A stretch of DNA of 64,000 nucleotides. Source: Campylobacter concisus. GTDB taxonomy: Bacteria; Campylobacterota; Campylobacteria; Campylobacterales; Campylobacteraceae. The position numbers and the translations under genes were made by a program. The first letter of the stretch is position 1. Every line of letters begins with the position of its first letter. The stretch is taken from contig NZ_PPCG01000039.1 in assembly GCF_002913745.1 (NCBI RefSeq), forward strand, positions 29,691 through 93,690. Reading direction: 5' to 3'. The notes beneath the pieces are model-generated. The model saw only the letters and a list, made by a program, of their open reading frames with translations, had not been told where the DNA came from and did no database searches. Shown one piece after another: positions 45,536 to 54,476 of this stretch.

Positions 45536-45539
45536 CGTG

Positions 45540-45558
45540 GCCGCTTTTAAAGCGGCCT
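45540..45558 (+). terminator. Hairpin after the toxin stop
   Basis: GGCCGCTTT-T-AAAGCGGCC, a perfect 9-bp stem 5 bases after the toxin TGA. The following tract (TATTAAGATTTTG) is a weak U-run; a second candidate 3' end is the TTTTATTT after 45581. Confidence 0.65.
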
Positions 45559-45586
45559 ATTAAGATTTTGTCCCCTCCGGTTTTAT

Positions 45587-48500
45587 TTAGCACAAGCTTA
45601 GTCCGTCTTTTATATTTCCGTTTTCATCTAAATTTCTAGCCTTAAACTCTTCAAATTTAGCTACAGCAACCTTATCTCCGCTCTGAGCTGCCTTTTTTAG
45701 CTTGTTTAGCTCAGCCGTCTTTAGTATCGCCTCTTTTTTGATAGGATCTAGCTCATTAAAATACGCCGCCTTTACCTCAAAGCTCATATTTTTTAGCCTT
45801 GCCCTATCTCCAACTCCTGCAAGCTCTTCAAGCGCACTTTGTCTTACTGGGATAGTATCTATACCTTTTTTACTATACCCATCCACTCTTACTTTTCCAT
45901 CCTCTGCCATATCTATAAAAAATCTCTTTTTATCTCCATCTTTGCCCATCTTGTCAAAGTAAATTTTACTATCGCTGATTACCTTAAAGTCTGCATTTTT
46001 TATATCATTTTTTAAGACAGCTAGTTGTTTATCGCTTAGATCTACGCTTTTACCAAGTTGTTTGGTGGTTATATCTTTTGCATTGATTTTATTTATTAGA
46101 TCATCTTTGAAATTTACGTCATTAAAGCTCTCTTTTCTCATAGCCGCTATACTCTCGTCTAGCTCTTTTTCTACGTTTGGATGCTCTTGCTTTATCTCTT
46201 CTATATTGCGGCTGTGATAGACTTTTTCCTCGTTTTGCTGTATAATGCCTTTACCGTCCGAAGAGTGTTCTATGGGCTTTAGGCCGCCAGAGCTTCGGAC
46301 GTTATTGTCCAAGGAGTGTTCTACGGGCTTCGCCACAGAGCCTTGGACATATCTTACTTTGCCTTCTCTTGTTATCAGCTCAAATTTTCTATTCGCCATA
46401 GGATAATTAGAAGTTACATCTAATCCTCCGTCTCTTTCCTTGATCACGGAAGCAAATTTAACGACGCCGTCTTTATCTCTAAAAGGCTTAAAGAAAAACG
46501 TAGTATCTTCAAAATCCACTACAAACGCGGGTCTTTCAAGAGTCGGTTTTATTAGCCCTAAGTATTTTTCGCGACCCTTAAAATTTAATTTTTCAAATTG
46601 GTAATTACTTACAGCCACCTCACCTATCGGCGTATCTACCTTGCCGTTTGGAAACTCGGCCTTAAAATTCTCTAGGCTATATTCTTTTTCTATAAATGGC
46701 TCTGCCTCTTTTCTTACGGCAGCTTCATTGATGCTTCCGTCCTTTAAAATATACTTTTTCTCAAGCTCTTTACTTAAATTTACAATGCCCTCTTTGCTTA
46801 CGATCGTCTCATTTGGATTTACGTCAAAAGTCTCATGCGGATGTATATCTTTATTTCTAGTTACTTGACCTTGCAATGCATCAATCCACGATATATCGTT
46901 TAAATTTAGCTTCTCTTCATATATCTTGCCACTTCCAGCATAGCTTTTAGCTTCCATTTTTGAAGGCGTCACAAAATTACCTGCTTTTATAGGCTTTGAG
47001 CTATATACAGTTATCTCACCACTATCAATAGCTTTTTTTGCCATAGCTTCTGTAAAATCAGGGGTAAGGTCTCCTCCGCCATCGTCATTGTAAGCTTGTT
47101 TAAACGTTTTTATGTCACTCTCGTCTCTTATCCACGTATGATAATCAAACATATGGTTATCATCAATAGCTGGATTATTATCTTTTACTATTTTTACTCT
47201 AAATTTATCCCCTAAATTTAGCCTATTTTGAACGTTTCTAGCCTCAGCTTCGCCGTGACTTAGGCGGTAGTTTTCGCCTTTAGCACCCGAACCCTTCGCA
47301 AACCCTTCGATCTCTTGTATAGCGTGTTGCACCTCGTGCATAAGCGTAGATTTATCACCTATGTTATTTATGGCTATCTCTTTTTTATTAGGGTCATAAT
47401 ATCCTAGTTTTTCTCCTCCTTCGTCACTTATCTTTTTAATTTTTATATCCTTTAACTCAGGGTATGCTTTAAATAGCTCTTCATGCTCCAGTAACTCTCC
47501 TAGCTTTCCGCCACTTTTAAAATTTGGATTTAGCCTTGCTTTGCTGTCTCCTATCTCAAATTTCCAAGCACCGTCTTTATCTTTAAACCACCCAGTCTTT
47601 TGCCAAATTTCTACCTCGTCCGCGCCCTTTTCTAGCATCGCTTTAGCTTGATCTAGCTTGCCGACGTTTGCCGTGATCGCCTTTTCTCCAGCAAAAGAAT
47701 TTAAGCTTACGTCCTTGCCGTTTGCATAAAGCTTGCCTAGAAGTTTAGGATTATCTTTTGCCATTTGAGGCATCTTTTTAGCTGCGCCTAAGATCTTATT
47801 ATAAAGCTGTGGTATCATCTTTCTTGCAGCTATTGCTACCGCTTTACTACCAACAAGCCCCACTAAAAATCCAGCTGCAAATCTATCTGGATTAAAATTT
47901 CCATCTTCATCGATAGAATTTAGCGTGCCTGTTACAAGACCGCTACCTAAATGAGCATTTGAGTTTACCCTCAGCCCACCGCCGACACTAGCGCCGCTTC
48001 CTTGTTCTTCCACCATTTGCTTGCTTGAAGCTGTGGCATCAGTATCGCCATCTGTTTTAAAGGCTGGTCGTTGCTCCATTTGCTCATCGCTCTGGGCTGT
48101 CTGCTTTGTCTGGCTAGCGCTTGAAGTATTGCGTCCGCTTTGGCGTAATATCTCCTCATCGCCTCCTTGTCGCCCTCCTGCTCCGCTTGCATTATCGCCG
48201 ATACCAGAAACGCCGTTTGGTAAGGCGCTATTCTTTGCTTCTTCATTGATTAAATTTCCTTTTTGGGATATAATATTTTTATTGGAGTTAGTCGCCAAAT
48301 TGTCCGAAGCGACCTTAAAAGACGGATCGGTGAAAGTGTCCGTCTCTCTCCCTACTCTCTCAAAAGCTGTTAATACAAAGTTATGTTTTTTACCTTTAAA
48401 TTCCGCACTTAGTCCTACTACATAATTACCACTTTCTATTCTATAATGGACATCATTTTGTTTTATTAATGCACCAGTTTTAAAAACATTAGGCAACTCG

Positions 48501-50590
48501 TTTAAAATTTCTACACCATGTTTTTTTATAATTTTAGCTAACCCATATCCCTTTATTTTATTTCCACTTTGCGATACCTCCCCCCATGGCAAGGTTATAT
48601 CGCCTAACTCTTTTCTATAAAAAGCACCTGCAACCTGACCCTCTCTTTCAGTCAAAAGTTTATCTATCGCACCTTTGCCGTCATGATAAAACTCAGCGTA
48701 ATTAGTGCCAAATTCTTTAATAGGCACGATGTTGTTTTCTTGCTCTATCTTTGCCCTGAGTGAGCTTAGATCCTCTTGTTTGGTTGTTTCATTAATTAAA
48801 TTTCCTTTTTGGGATATAATTGTTGCATCGGCTTCCGATCCTCGTTTAGCCGTTCGTGGGGAGCTTAGGTCGGAGAGCGCGTCCCCACCCCAAATTGCTT
48901 CTTTATCAATTAAATTTCCTTTTAAGTCTCTTTGCCCTATACTAGGCTCATCGGGGCGGAGCATAGGATGCCCGCTATACGCTCCGTCTTTATTTATATT
49001 TATTCTGTTTTCTGAATTTATCTCATCAGCTACTTCTCTTTGAACTCTACTTTCATAAGCATCAGCTACTTTTTCATTCACATACTCTTTTGCTATATCT
49101 ATATCTTTGTTTGCATATGCCTGTGTAAAAGCCTGCACGCTCTCATCGCTAAAACCTCTTTGTTTTAGCCTTGTGGCATAAATTTCTGGAGTATAAGCCT
49201 GCGCTGCGATATCTTTTTCAAGTGCGTAAAATATACCTTGTCCAGTAAGCCTAGCATCAACATCTGCGCCGTCATTGTAAGCTCTTGTGTAGTTTATCTC
49301 ATCCGCACTTGGCTTAAATTTAGCGTTAATTAGCTCTCTTATCGCACTTGCGGACATACCCTGCTTTTGATATTCACTAATTGCTTTTTGAGTATCTGCG
49401 TATCTTATGGCTGATTGCTCTCTTGCGTTATTTATGCTAGTTTGTGCAGTTTGTATCTTCTCGCCATAAGCTTTAGCATACTCTCTTTGCACCTCAAAGT
49501 TTTTAAATTTAACTATATCATTGTAGCTATCTACGTCTGTAAACTCGCTTTTTTCTTTGCCCTGCATAGCCTCTTTTAAAACATTTGTGGCTGTGCCTTC
49601 ATCAAGTCCCATCTCTTTTGTAGCAAATTCCTTAGCAGTCATTGTCTGGGCAGGCGAGCTATTCGTAGCGTAGTCTCGTTGCGAGCGCTCTGCGTGAAGT
49701 AAAGGCTCATCCTTGCGAGCAGTGATTTCAGCCGTATTTATCTCCGCTCGCTCACCACCCAAAAACTCGCTATTTTCGGCACTATCTATCGCATCAGCTT
49801 CATTTGCCATTTTACTTGCTTGACGCTTTGCCATGAGCTTACTTATGCCTTGGATGCCTTGATCTATCGCGTGTCCCAAAACAAACCCACCAGCTGCGCC
49901 ATAGCCTATATTTTTTAATGTCTCTTCATCATTTTTACCCTCGCCAAGAGCTGCCACTCCTCCACTTGCAGCGCCAGTCCCTGCAAAGTATAAGGTCTTT
50001 TTACCAAACTGAGCTAGTTTGCTACCCTTGCTAAGTAGTCCAACTCCACCTACAAAATTTATAGGATCACCAACAAGCTCCGTGCCTATCTCAGCCAAAC
50101 GGCTACCCCATGACGTCTCGCCAGTTGCCTTTTCGTAGTCATCTCGCATCTTTTCAACGTTTTTTATCTTAGAACGCAGAGACTTTTCTAAGCCGTTTTG
50201 ATAGATATAGTTTCCATCTTTATCACGCTTACCTTCATAAAATGGATTTATAAAGTCACCAACTCGCTCAACAGTATTAGCTATACCTGTTACCGTCTTA
50301 GCAGCACCAAGAGTCCAGCCATGTTTCTTTGCGCCAAACTCTTCAAATTTCTGTGCGTTTCTGGCTTCTTGCTCATTGATCTCTCCACTAAGAAAAGCCT
50401 CTTTAGTCTTACCATCAAGCTTCATATCATCAGCTCTATATAAAAGCCTTTTTTGCTCTTCCTCTTGTGCTGCCTTTCTTTGTCTATACTCATTTTTAGC
50501 AAAGGCATTTATACTTTGCGGCGAAAAGCCAGCCCCTTCAAGCTCTTTAATCAAGCTATCACCTAAAAATTCTCTAGTCGTAGGCATCAT
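45587..50590 (-). CDS. Giant polyvalent phage protein with two nuclease-like domains and a metallopeptidase motif
   Basis: 1667 residues, ATG at 50590 overlapping the upstream stop with GGAG before it. Layout by eye: a helical N-terminus; apolar Gly/Ala stretch near 180-250; a PBECR1-like (barnase/colicin E5/RelE type) domain about 622-755, with FGTNYAEFYHDGKGAIDKLL and GQVAGAFYRKELGDITLPWG; a zinc metallopeptidase motif HEVQH about residue 1082; a second PBECR-type domain about 1297-1402 (TPIGEVAVSNYQFEKL, then GLIKPTLERPAFVVDF); and a helical C-terminus. Polyvalent proteins are packed in the virion and enter the host with the DNA. The repeat ISQKGNLINE flanks the first nuclease domain. Domain calls are from memory of these families. 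Confidence 0.72.
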   Translation of the reverse strand: MMPTTREFLGDSLIKELEGAGFSPQSINAFAKNEYRQRKAAQEEEQKRLLYRADDMKLDGKTKEAFLSGEINEQEARNAQKFEEFGAKKHGWTLGAAKTVTGIANTVERVGDFINPFYEGKRDKDGNYIYQNGLEKSLRSKIKNVEKMRDDYEKATGETSWGSRLAEIGTELVGDPINFVGGVGLLSKGSKLAQFGKKTLYFAGTGAASGGVAALGEGKNDEETLKNIGYGAAGGFVLGHAIDQGIQGISKLMAKRQASKMANEADAIDSAENSEFLGGERAEINTAEITARKDEPLLHAERSQRDYATNSSPAQTMTAKEFATKEMGLDEGTATNVLKEAMQGKEKSEFTDVDSYNDIVKFKNFEVQREYAKAYGEKIQTAQTSINNAREQSAIRYADTQKAISEYQKQGMSASAIRELINAKFKPSADEINYTRAYNDGADVDARLTGQGIFYALEKDIAAQAYTPEIYATRLKQRGFSDESVQAFTQAYANKDIDIAKEYVNEKVADAYESRVQREVADEINSENRININKDGAYSGHPMLRPDEPSIGQRDLKGNLIDKEAIWGGDALSDLSSPRTAKRGSEADATIISQKGNLINETTKQEDLSSLRAKIEQENNIVPIKEFGTNYAEFYHDGKGAIDKLLTEREGQVAGAFYRKELGDITLPWGEVSQSGNKIKGYGLAKIIKKHGVEILNELPNVFKTGALIKQNDVHYRIESGNYVVGLSAEFKGKKHNFVLTAFERVGRETDTFTDPSFKVASDNLATNSNKNIISQKGNLINEEAKNSALPNGVSGIGDNASGAGGRQGGDEEILRQSGRNTSSASQTKQTAQSDEQMEQRPAFKTDGDTDATASSKQMVEEQGSGASVGGGLRVNSNAHLGSGLVTGTLNSIDEDGNFNPDRFAAGFLVGLVGSKAVAIAARKMIPQLYNKILGAAKKMPQMAKDNPKLLGKLYANGKDVSLNSFAGEKAITANVGKLDQAKAMLEKGADEVEIWQKTGWFKDKDGAWKFEIGDSKARLNPNFKSGGKLGELLEHEELFKAYPELKDIKIKKISDEGGEKLGYYDPNKKEIAINNIGDKSTLMHEVQHAIQEIEGFAKGSGAKGENYRLSHGEAEARNVQNRLNLGDKFRVKIVKDNNPAIDDNHMFDYHTWIRDESDIKTFKQAYNDDGGGDLTPDFTEAMAKKAIDSGEITVYSSKPIKAGNFVTPSKMEAKSYAGSGKIYEEKLNLNDISWIDALQGQVTRNKDIHPHETFDVNPNETIVSKEGIVNLSKELEKKYILKDGSINEAAVRKEAEPFIEKEYSLENFKAEFPNGKVDTPIGEVAVSNYQFEKLNFKGREKYLGLIKPTLERPAFVVDFEDTTFFFKPFRDKDGVVKFASVIKERDGGLDVTSNYPMANRKFELITREGKVRYVQGSVAKPVEHSLDNNVRSSGGLKPIEHSSDGKGIIQQNEEKVYHSRNIEEIKQEHPNVEKELDESIAAMRKESFNDVNFKDDLINKINAKDITTKQLGKSVDLSDKQLAVLKNDIKNADFKVISDSKIYFDKMGKDGDKKRFFIDMAEDGKVRVDGYSKKGIDTIPVRQSALEELAGVGDRARLKNMSFEVKAAYFNELDPIKKEAILKTAELNKLKKAAQSGDKVAVAKFEEFKARNLDENGNIKDGLSLC
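48242..48820 (-). repeat. 33-base direct repeats flanking a nuclease domain
   Basis: 48242-48274 and 48788-48820 are identical at 32 of 33 bases, on the same strand, and both code for ISQKGNLINE. A shorter third copy (ATTAAATTTCCTTT) is at 48911. The pair encloses the PBECR1-like domain. A second, looser repeat (HSLDNNVRSSGGLKP and HSSDGKG) is at 46254-46350. Confidence 0.75.
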
Positions 50591-51396
50591 AGCGCTCCAT
50601 CATATTCATCATTAAAGATTAATGGCTTTTGCTTTTTTAACTGCTCTATATCAAGAATAGGCGCTTGTTTGGTCGCTTGATTGTCCTTTATGACGCCCCT
50701 TTTCTCATTTGGAGCAATCGCCACATCATCAAGCACACCTTTAACTTGGTTTTTTCTCTCGTTTAAAGATTTAGCTATGCCTTGCTGCTGCTTTGCCGCA
50801 TCGATCAGATTTAAAAGTGTCTCATTTTCTATAAGATAGTTTCCATCCTTAAGCTTTTTTAAACCACCATTTTGAAGTAGCCCTTTGCCTACAAAAGGCG
50901 ATAGCTCGTCTGCACTTATATAGCTATAGCCCTCTGGGACGTTTATATCATTAGGCGCGCTAGATCTATTTTTGCTAAGGCGCCCATTCTTATCGACGTG
51001 CCCCATGGCAAGAGTGTCATAGTATCTAGCTTGAGTATTAACTCTTGCCATATCCACAGCCCTATCTTTATTAGCCCTAAGCTCATCCATGCTTAGCTTT
51101 TTCTCGTTAAATGCGCGGTCTTTATCATCTTTATCTTTTTGATATGCTAACTCATCAGACTTTGCTTTCATCGTATCCGCATGTGAGCTTTTTCTAAAAT
51201 TTAGCTCATCATTTCTAAAGAGCTCCTCCTCTTGATATCTCTTATTTTCATCATCTATCTTTTGGCGATTTAGCCCTATATCTCCCACATCTTTTATACC
51301 ATTTGCGACAGCGCCAAGAGCTGCAGCATACCCAGCTTTAGGACTTAGCGGGCTTAGCTCTGGACGTCTTAGAAACTCTATATTAAAGTAGCCCAT
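50587..51396 (-). CDS. Coiled-coil virion protein of unknown function
   Basis: 269 residues from the ATG at 51396, which has GGAG upstream (a start 7 codons earlier is possible). A long central coiled coil (LNRQKIDDENKRYQEEELFR, then KSDELAYQKDKDDKDRAFNE) and a C-terminus rich in Lys and Asp. It overlaps both neighbours. Probably structural (internal or adaptor protein); no family is recognised. Confidence 0.5.
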   Translation of the reverse strand: MGYFNIEFLRRPELSPLSPKAGYAAALGAVANGIKDVGDIGLNRQKIDDENKRYQEEELFRNDELNFRKSSHADTMKAKSDELAYQKDKDDKDRAFNEKKLSMDELRANKDRAVDMARVNTQARYYDTLAMGHVDKNGRLSKNRSSAPNDINVPEGYSYISADELSPFVGKGLLQNGGLKKLKDGNYLIENETLLNLIDAAKQQQGIAKSLNERKNQVKGVLDDVAIAPNEKRGVIKDNQATKQAPILDIEQLKKQKPLIFNDEYDGAL

Positions 51397-51682
51397 TTCT
51401 CTTTCTCTCCTCTTCATCCTTGCTCATTACATTTGCCGTAGCACCTGCCCAACCTTGCTCTAAGTTTTGTTGCATCTTCTTTTGACGTGCCTTCTCATCT
51501 TTTAAAATTTGCATATTTAGATTGTAGTTTTTCATAGCTAGATCATTTTGTTTTTTAGCTTGTCTTCCTTGCTCTACTGCACTCCATATCCCAGCACCTG
51601 CGCCAAGGAGTGATCCAAACGCCTTTAGTCCATCTGCATTTTGACTAGCCTTATCTCCTAAATTTTTTAAAAAATCCCACAT
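51383..51682 (-). CDS. Small helical late protein
   Basis: 99 residues. A Gly/Ala helix (AFGSLLGAGAGIWSAVEQGR) followed by a charged helix with QILKDEKARQKKMQQ. The pattern (short apolar stretch then amphipathic helix) resembles small internal proteins that span the envelope in podovirus DNA ejection, but there is no clear family. Confidence 0.45.
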   Translation of the reverse strand: MWDFLKNLGDKASQNADGLKAFGSLLGAGAGIWSAVEQGRQAKKQNDLAMKNYNLNMQILKDEKARQKKMQQNLEQGWAGATANVMSKDEEERKRNGLL

Positions 51683-51744
51683 GCTAAGCTCCTTTTTTTA
51701 GTGATATTATTACTAGCTTATTTCCTAAAAAACGTATATTTTTA

Positions 51745-52983
51745 CTATGCCATAGCGCCACCGCTTGCGCTATTTCTTCCAGCACCATTTCTATCATGTG
51801 AGCTATTTCTGCCAGTATTGCCATGTTTTTCAGCCTGTCTTTGCCTGCTCTTTTCGCTTCTACTCATCTTTGAAGAGCCATCACGGCTAGAGCTACCATG
51901 TTTCTCAGCCTGTCTTTGTCTGCTCTTTTCACTACGGCTCATCTTTGAGGCTTTATCAAGATCTCTTGCCATGCTTTTTGCCATGCCTAAAGCGCTATCT
52001 CTCTCTTTTTTATTTAGCCCCATGCCTTTACCACTTACTAGATTATCGCCAACTTGACCTATATACATTCCAAATTTAGTTTTTACGCCAGCTATCTGAC
52101 CAGTTCTCTCATAGCTCTCTTTATCATATGCTAAATCCTTTGTTGGCACTCCTCCAAACATAGACTTCACACCCTCCCAAAACGACAAAGGAGCTTCATA
52201 TATGCCTTGCCCTATCTCATTAAAGCCTGCTATATCTCCACCAAAGCCAAAGCTTATATCAAGCCCGCTAGCCACTTCAAAAGCCTCATCTAAAATAGAG
52301 CCTATCACCATACCAAGCCCAAGCGTGGCAAATCCAGCCTGCAAGCCAATAGCATTTGCCAAAAGACCAGCCGCCACATCAGCTATCTTTGCACTTACCA
52401 CTCGCTCCACAACATCCACCACGACAGCGCCACTTACTCTTCCATCATAGACCCAGCCAGCCACTATCGCACCAACGACACCAAATTTAGCATATGCTAT
52501 ATTTTGCAAGAGCTGTTTAAAAGCGCTCTTTTGCCTTTGCTCCACTAACTCTTTTAAGAAATTTTCGTTATTAACTCTTTGGCTAATAGGCTCATCATCC
52601 ATAGTAAAACCTATCTTGCCACCACTCCTTTCATGCAAATCTTTAGCTAGCTTTACTATCTTTTGGGTATCTTCACTTATCTCATCAAATTTCTCATAGC
52701 CACGCCTCTTTTCATCAGCTGACTTATAAAAGATCATTTGCATAGGCATCAGCGCAAACTCAACAAAATCCTCATTAAGCTCCAACATAGATGAGATCTC
52801 ATCTACAAAAAATGGTAAAAATATAGAAGTATAGTTTATTTGGGAGGTTCTACCGATCATATAACCAGCACCGGCAGCAAAGGTATTAGCATAAAGTTCT
52901 CCGCCAGCTAGATAGCTAAAGGCATCATCTGGCTCTTTATTTGTTATATTTAGATCATCATCAAAGGCTATAAACTGCTTCAT
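51745..52983 (-). CDS. Late protein with apolar core and duplicated basic motif
   Basis: 412 residues. A long apolar stretch in the middle (VVGAIVAGWVYDGRVSGAVV, LLANAIGLQAGFATLGLGMV) suggests membrane insertion. The tail has a 17-residue motif KMSRSEKSRQRQAEKHG twice (two DNA copies about 72 bases apart, 51825-51950), followed by a Gly/Ser/Asn/Arg-rich end. It fits an ejection protein with a nucleic-acid-binding tail; that is inference. Confidence 0.5.
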   Translation of the reverse strand: MKQFIAFDDDLNITNKEPDDAFSYLAGGELYANTFAAGAGYMIGRTSQINYTSIFLPFFVDEISSMLELNEDFVEFALMPMQMIFYKSADEKRRGYEKFDEISEDTQKIVKLAKDLHERSGGKIGFTMDDEPISQRVNNENFLKELVEQRQKSAFKQLLQNIAYAKFGVVGAIVAGWVYDGRVSGAVVVDVVERVVSAKIADVAAGLLANAIGLQAGFATLGLGMVIGSILDEAFEVASGLDISFGFGGDIAGFNEIGQGIYEAPLSFWEGVKSMFGGVPTKDLAYDKESYERTGQIAGVKTKFGMYIGQVGDNLVSGKGMGLNKKERDSALGMAKSMARDLDKASKMSRSEKSRQRQAEKHGSSSRDGSSKMSRSEKSRQRQAEKHGNTGRNSSHDRNGAGRNSASGGAMA

Positions 52984-53035
52984 TTACCCGCTTCGCTTTG
53001 CTCGCTTAGAAATGCCCCCTTTGGGGTCGCTTCAC

Positions 53036-53638
53036 TCATTTTGTTTTTGGTAGGTTAAAATTTGCTACCTTTTTGATATCTACTCCGCCCTTTTTAACTA
53101 TCTCATAGACTATGTTAAAAAAGAACTCAAACATATCCGAAGGCACGCTAAGCTGTCCATTAGAGACATTTTGCATAAAATCCCCAGTCATCATGCCAGC
53201 TTTAATTATTCTATTATCCTTTACCTGCTCATTTACGGCTGCTTGTTGCTCCTGGGCTAGCTTAGCCTCAGCCTTTGTTTTTTCCGTTTGAGCTTTAGTT
53301 AGCTCTATTTGCATCTGTAAATTTTGCTTATCAAGCTCTAGTCTATCTCTAAGCCCTTGATTTTTTAGCTCCAAAGCCTCAAGCTCTTTTTCTAGTGTCA
53401 AAGCCTTAGTTGCCACATCGCTAGCTGCCTCCATCGCTTTTGTCGTAAAAGCTATAGTCATCTCAGCCATAAGCGAGGTTATAAATTTAGCCCTCGCATC
53501 ATCTGTGATTTGAAAGTTATCAAACTCCGTTTTTATATGCGCTAAAGCCTTTTGATATATCGAGCGCTCGCCAGTGCTACTTGCCAAGATCGCTTCAAAA
53601 TTTTCTACAAAATTTTCTTTATAATTGATCATGCTCAT
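53036..53638 (-). CDS. Coiled-coil late protein
   Basis: 200 residues, ATG overlapping the upstream stop (ATGA). A long central coiled coil (LEKELEALELKNQGLRDRLE, then QIELTKAQTEKTKAEAKLAQ). No family recognised; its place next to the fibre and lysis genes suggests a tail or chaperone component. Confidence 0.45.
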   Translation of the reverse strand: MSMINYKENFVENFEAILASSTGERSIYQKALAHIKTEFDNFQITDDARAKFITSLMAEMTIAFTTKAMEAASDVATKALTLEKELEALELKNQGLRDRLELDKQNLQMQIELTKAQTEKTKAEAKLAQEQQAAVNEQVKDNRIIKAGMMTGDFMQNVSNGQLSVPSDMFEFFFNIVYEIVKKGGVDIKKVANFNLPKTK

Positions 53639-53925
53639 GCTAGCCCCTTTCTTATCCTATCTAGTTTATTTATCTTTAGCCTTTGTGATGCCATATCATC
53701 TTGCAAGTCACCAACGGCTGTTTTTATGCCATTATTTTCTATGTCGCTTATCCTGTTTGAGAGCCTATTTATAGCGTTATAAAGATCTCTAAATGTGCTT
53801 TCACGAGATAAAACCTTATTTTTTAGCTCATCTATCAAAGCTTGCTGCTTTACTGCCTTTTCATTTAAATAATCTAATTGAGCTTGCTGCTTTACTGCCT
53901 TTTCATTTAACTCCTCAATAGTCAT
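53635..53925 (-). CDS. Coiled-coil protein with a duplicated motif
   Basis: 96 residues. The N-terminal part contains the unit LNEKAVKQQA twice in tandem (a DNA duplication of about 42 bases). The rest is a coiled coil (YNAINRLSNRISDIENNG). Unknown function; overlaps both neighbours by 4 bases. Confidence 0.45.
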   Translation of the reverse strand: MTIEELNEKAVKQQAQLDYLNEKAVKQQALIDELKNKVLSRESTFRDLYNAINRLSNRISDIENNGIKTAVGDLQDDMASQRLKINKLDRIRKGLA

Positions 53926-54476
53926 ACTGCCTCCGCCCTTCTTCTCCAGCCATTGGCATAGACCCTTAATTTTGGATTTTGTTTGATTAGGTTGTTGTAG
54001 TATTCAAGCTCGGCACGATCGAATTCTTTATCAAATTTCTCTTCATCTACTTTATTTATAGCGGCCAAGCTTATCTCACCCATTATGCCATCATCTACTA
54101 CACCAGCTATTCGTTGTGCGGCTCTTATGGCAGGTTTTGTGTCGGCATTTACGCCAAATATAAACATTTCATTGGCCTTTAACTGACTATTAATTTCACC
54201 TAGTCTCATCCTATCCCAATACATTTGCTTGTAAAATTTCCAAACTTCATCACGAAGATCCTTGTTATCAAACAGTACCCTTGATATTTTTTCGATATCA
54301 CCACCATAAGCTAACGCAGCAAGTATCTCATTCCAACCTTTCCAGGTTGAATGATATTTTTGATATATCCCCATAAATGTCCACTCACGCTCGGTAGGAT
54401 TTTTGTGTAAAGCTTTTTCAGGGCGACTAAACTCTAAACTCATTAAAATTTGAAAAGCGTTGTTAAAATCTGCCAT
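53922..54476 (-). CDS. Endolysin, GH108-like with peptidoglycan-binding domain
   Basis: 184 residues from the ATG at 54476, chosen for its AAGGAG; the longer frame is out of line with the family. The N-terminus ADFNNAFQILMSLEFSRPEK has the Glu expected in the GH108 catalytic motif, followed by TFMGIYQKYH and WDRMRLGEINSQ. The C-terminal half (INSQLKANEMFIFGVNADTK, IAGVVDDGIMGEISLAAIN) fits PG_binding_3. It should cut peptidoglycan at lysis, with holins next to it. Confidence 0.75.
   Translation of the reverse strand: MADFNNAFQILMSLEFSRPEKALHKNPTEREWTFMGIYQKYHSTWKGWNEILAALAYGGDIEKISRVLFDNKDLRDEVWKFYKQMYWDRMRLGEINSQLKANEMFIFGVNADTKPAIRAAQRIAGVVDDGIMGEISLAAINKVDEEKFDKEFDRAELEYYNNLIKQNPKLRVYANGWRRRAEAV

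Noticed and set aside
47971..48246. 91-residue second frame inside the polyvalent gene
   Set aside because: Lies wholly inside the linker coding region of a continuous 1667-residue frame and has no own ribosome site.
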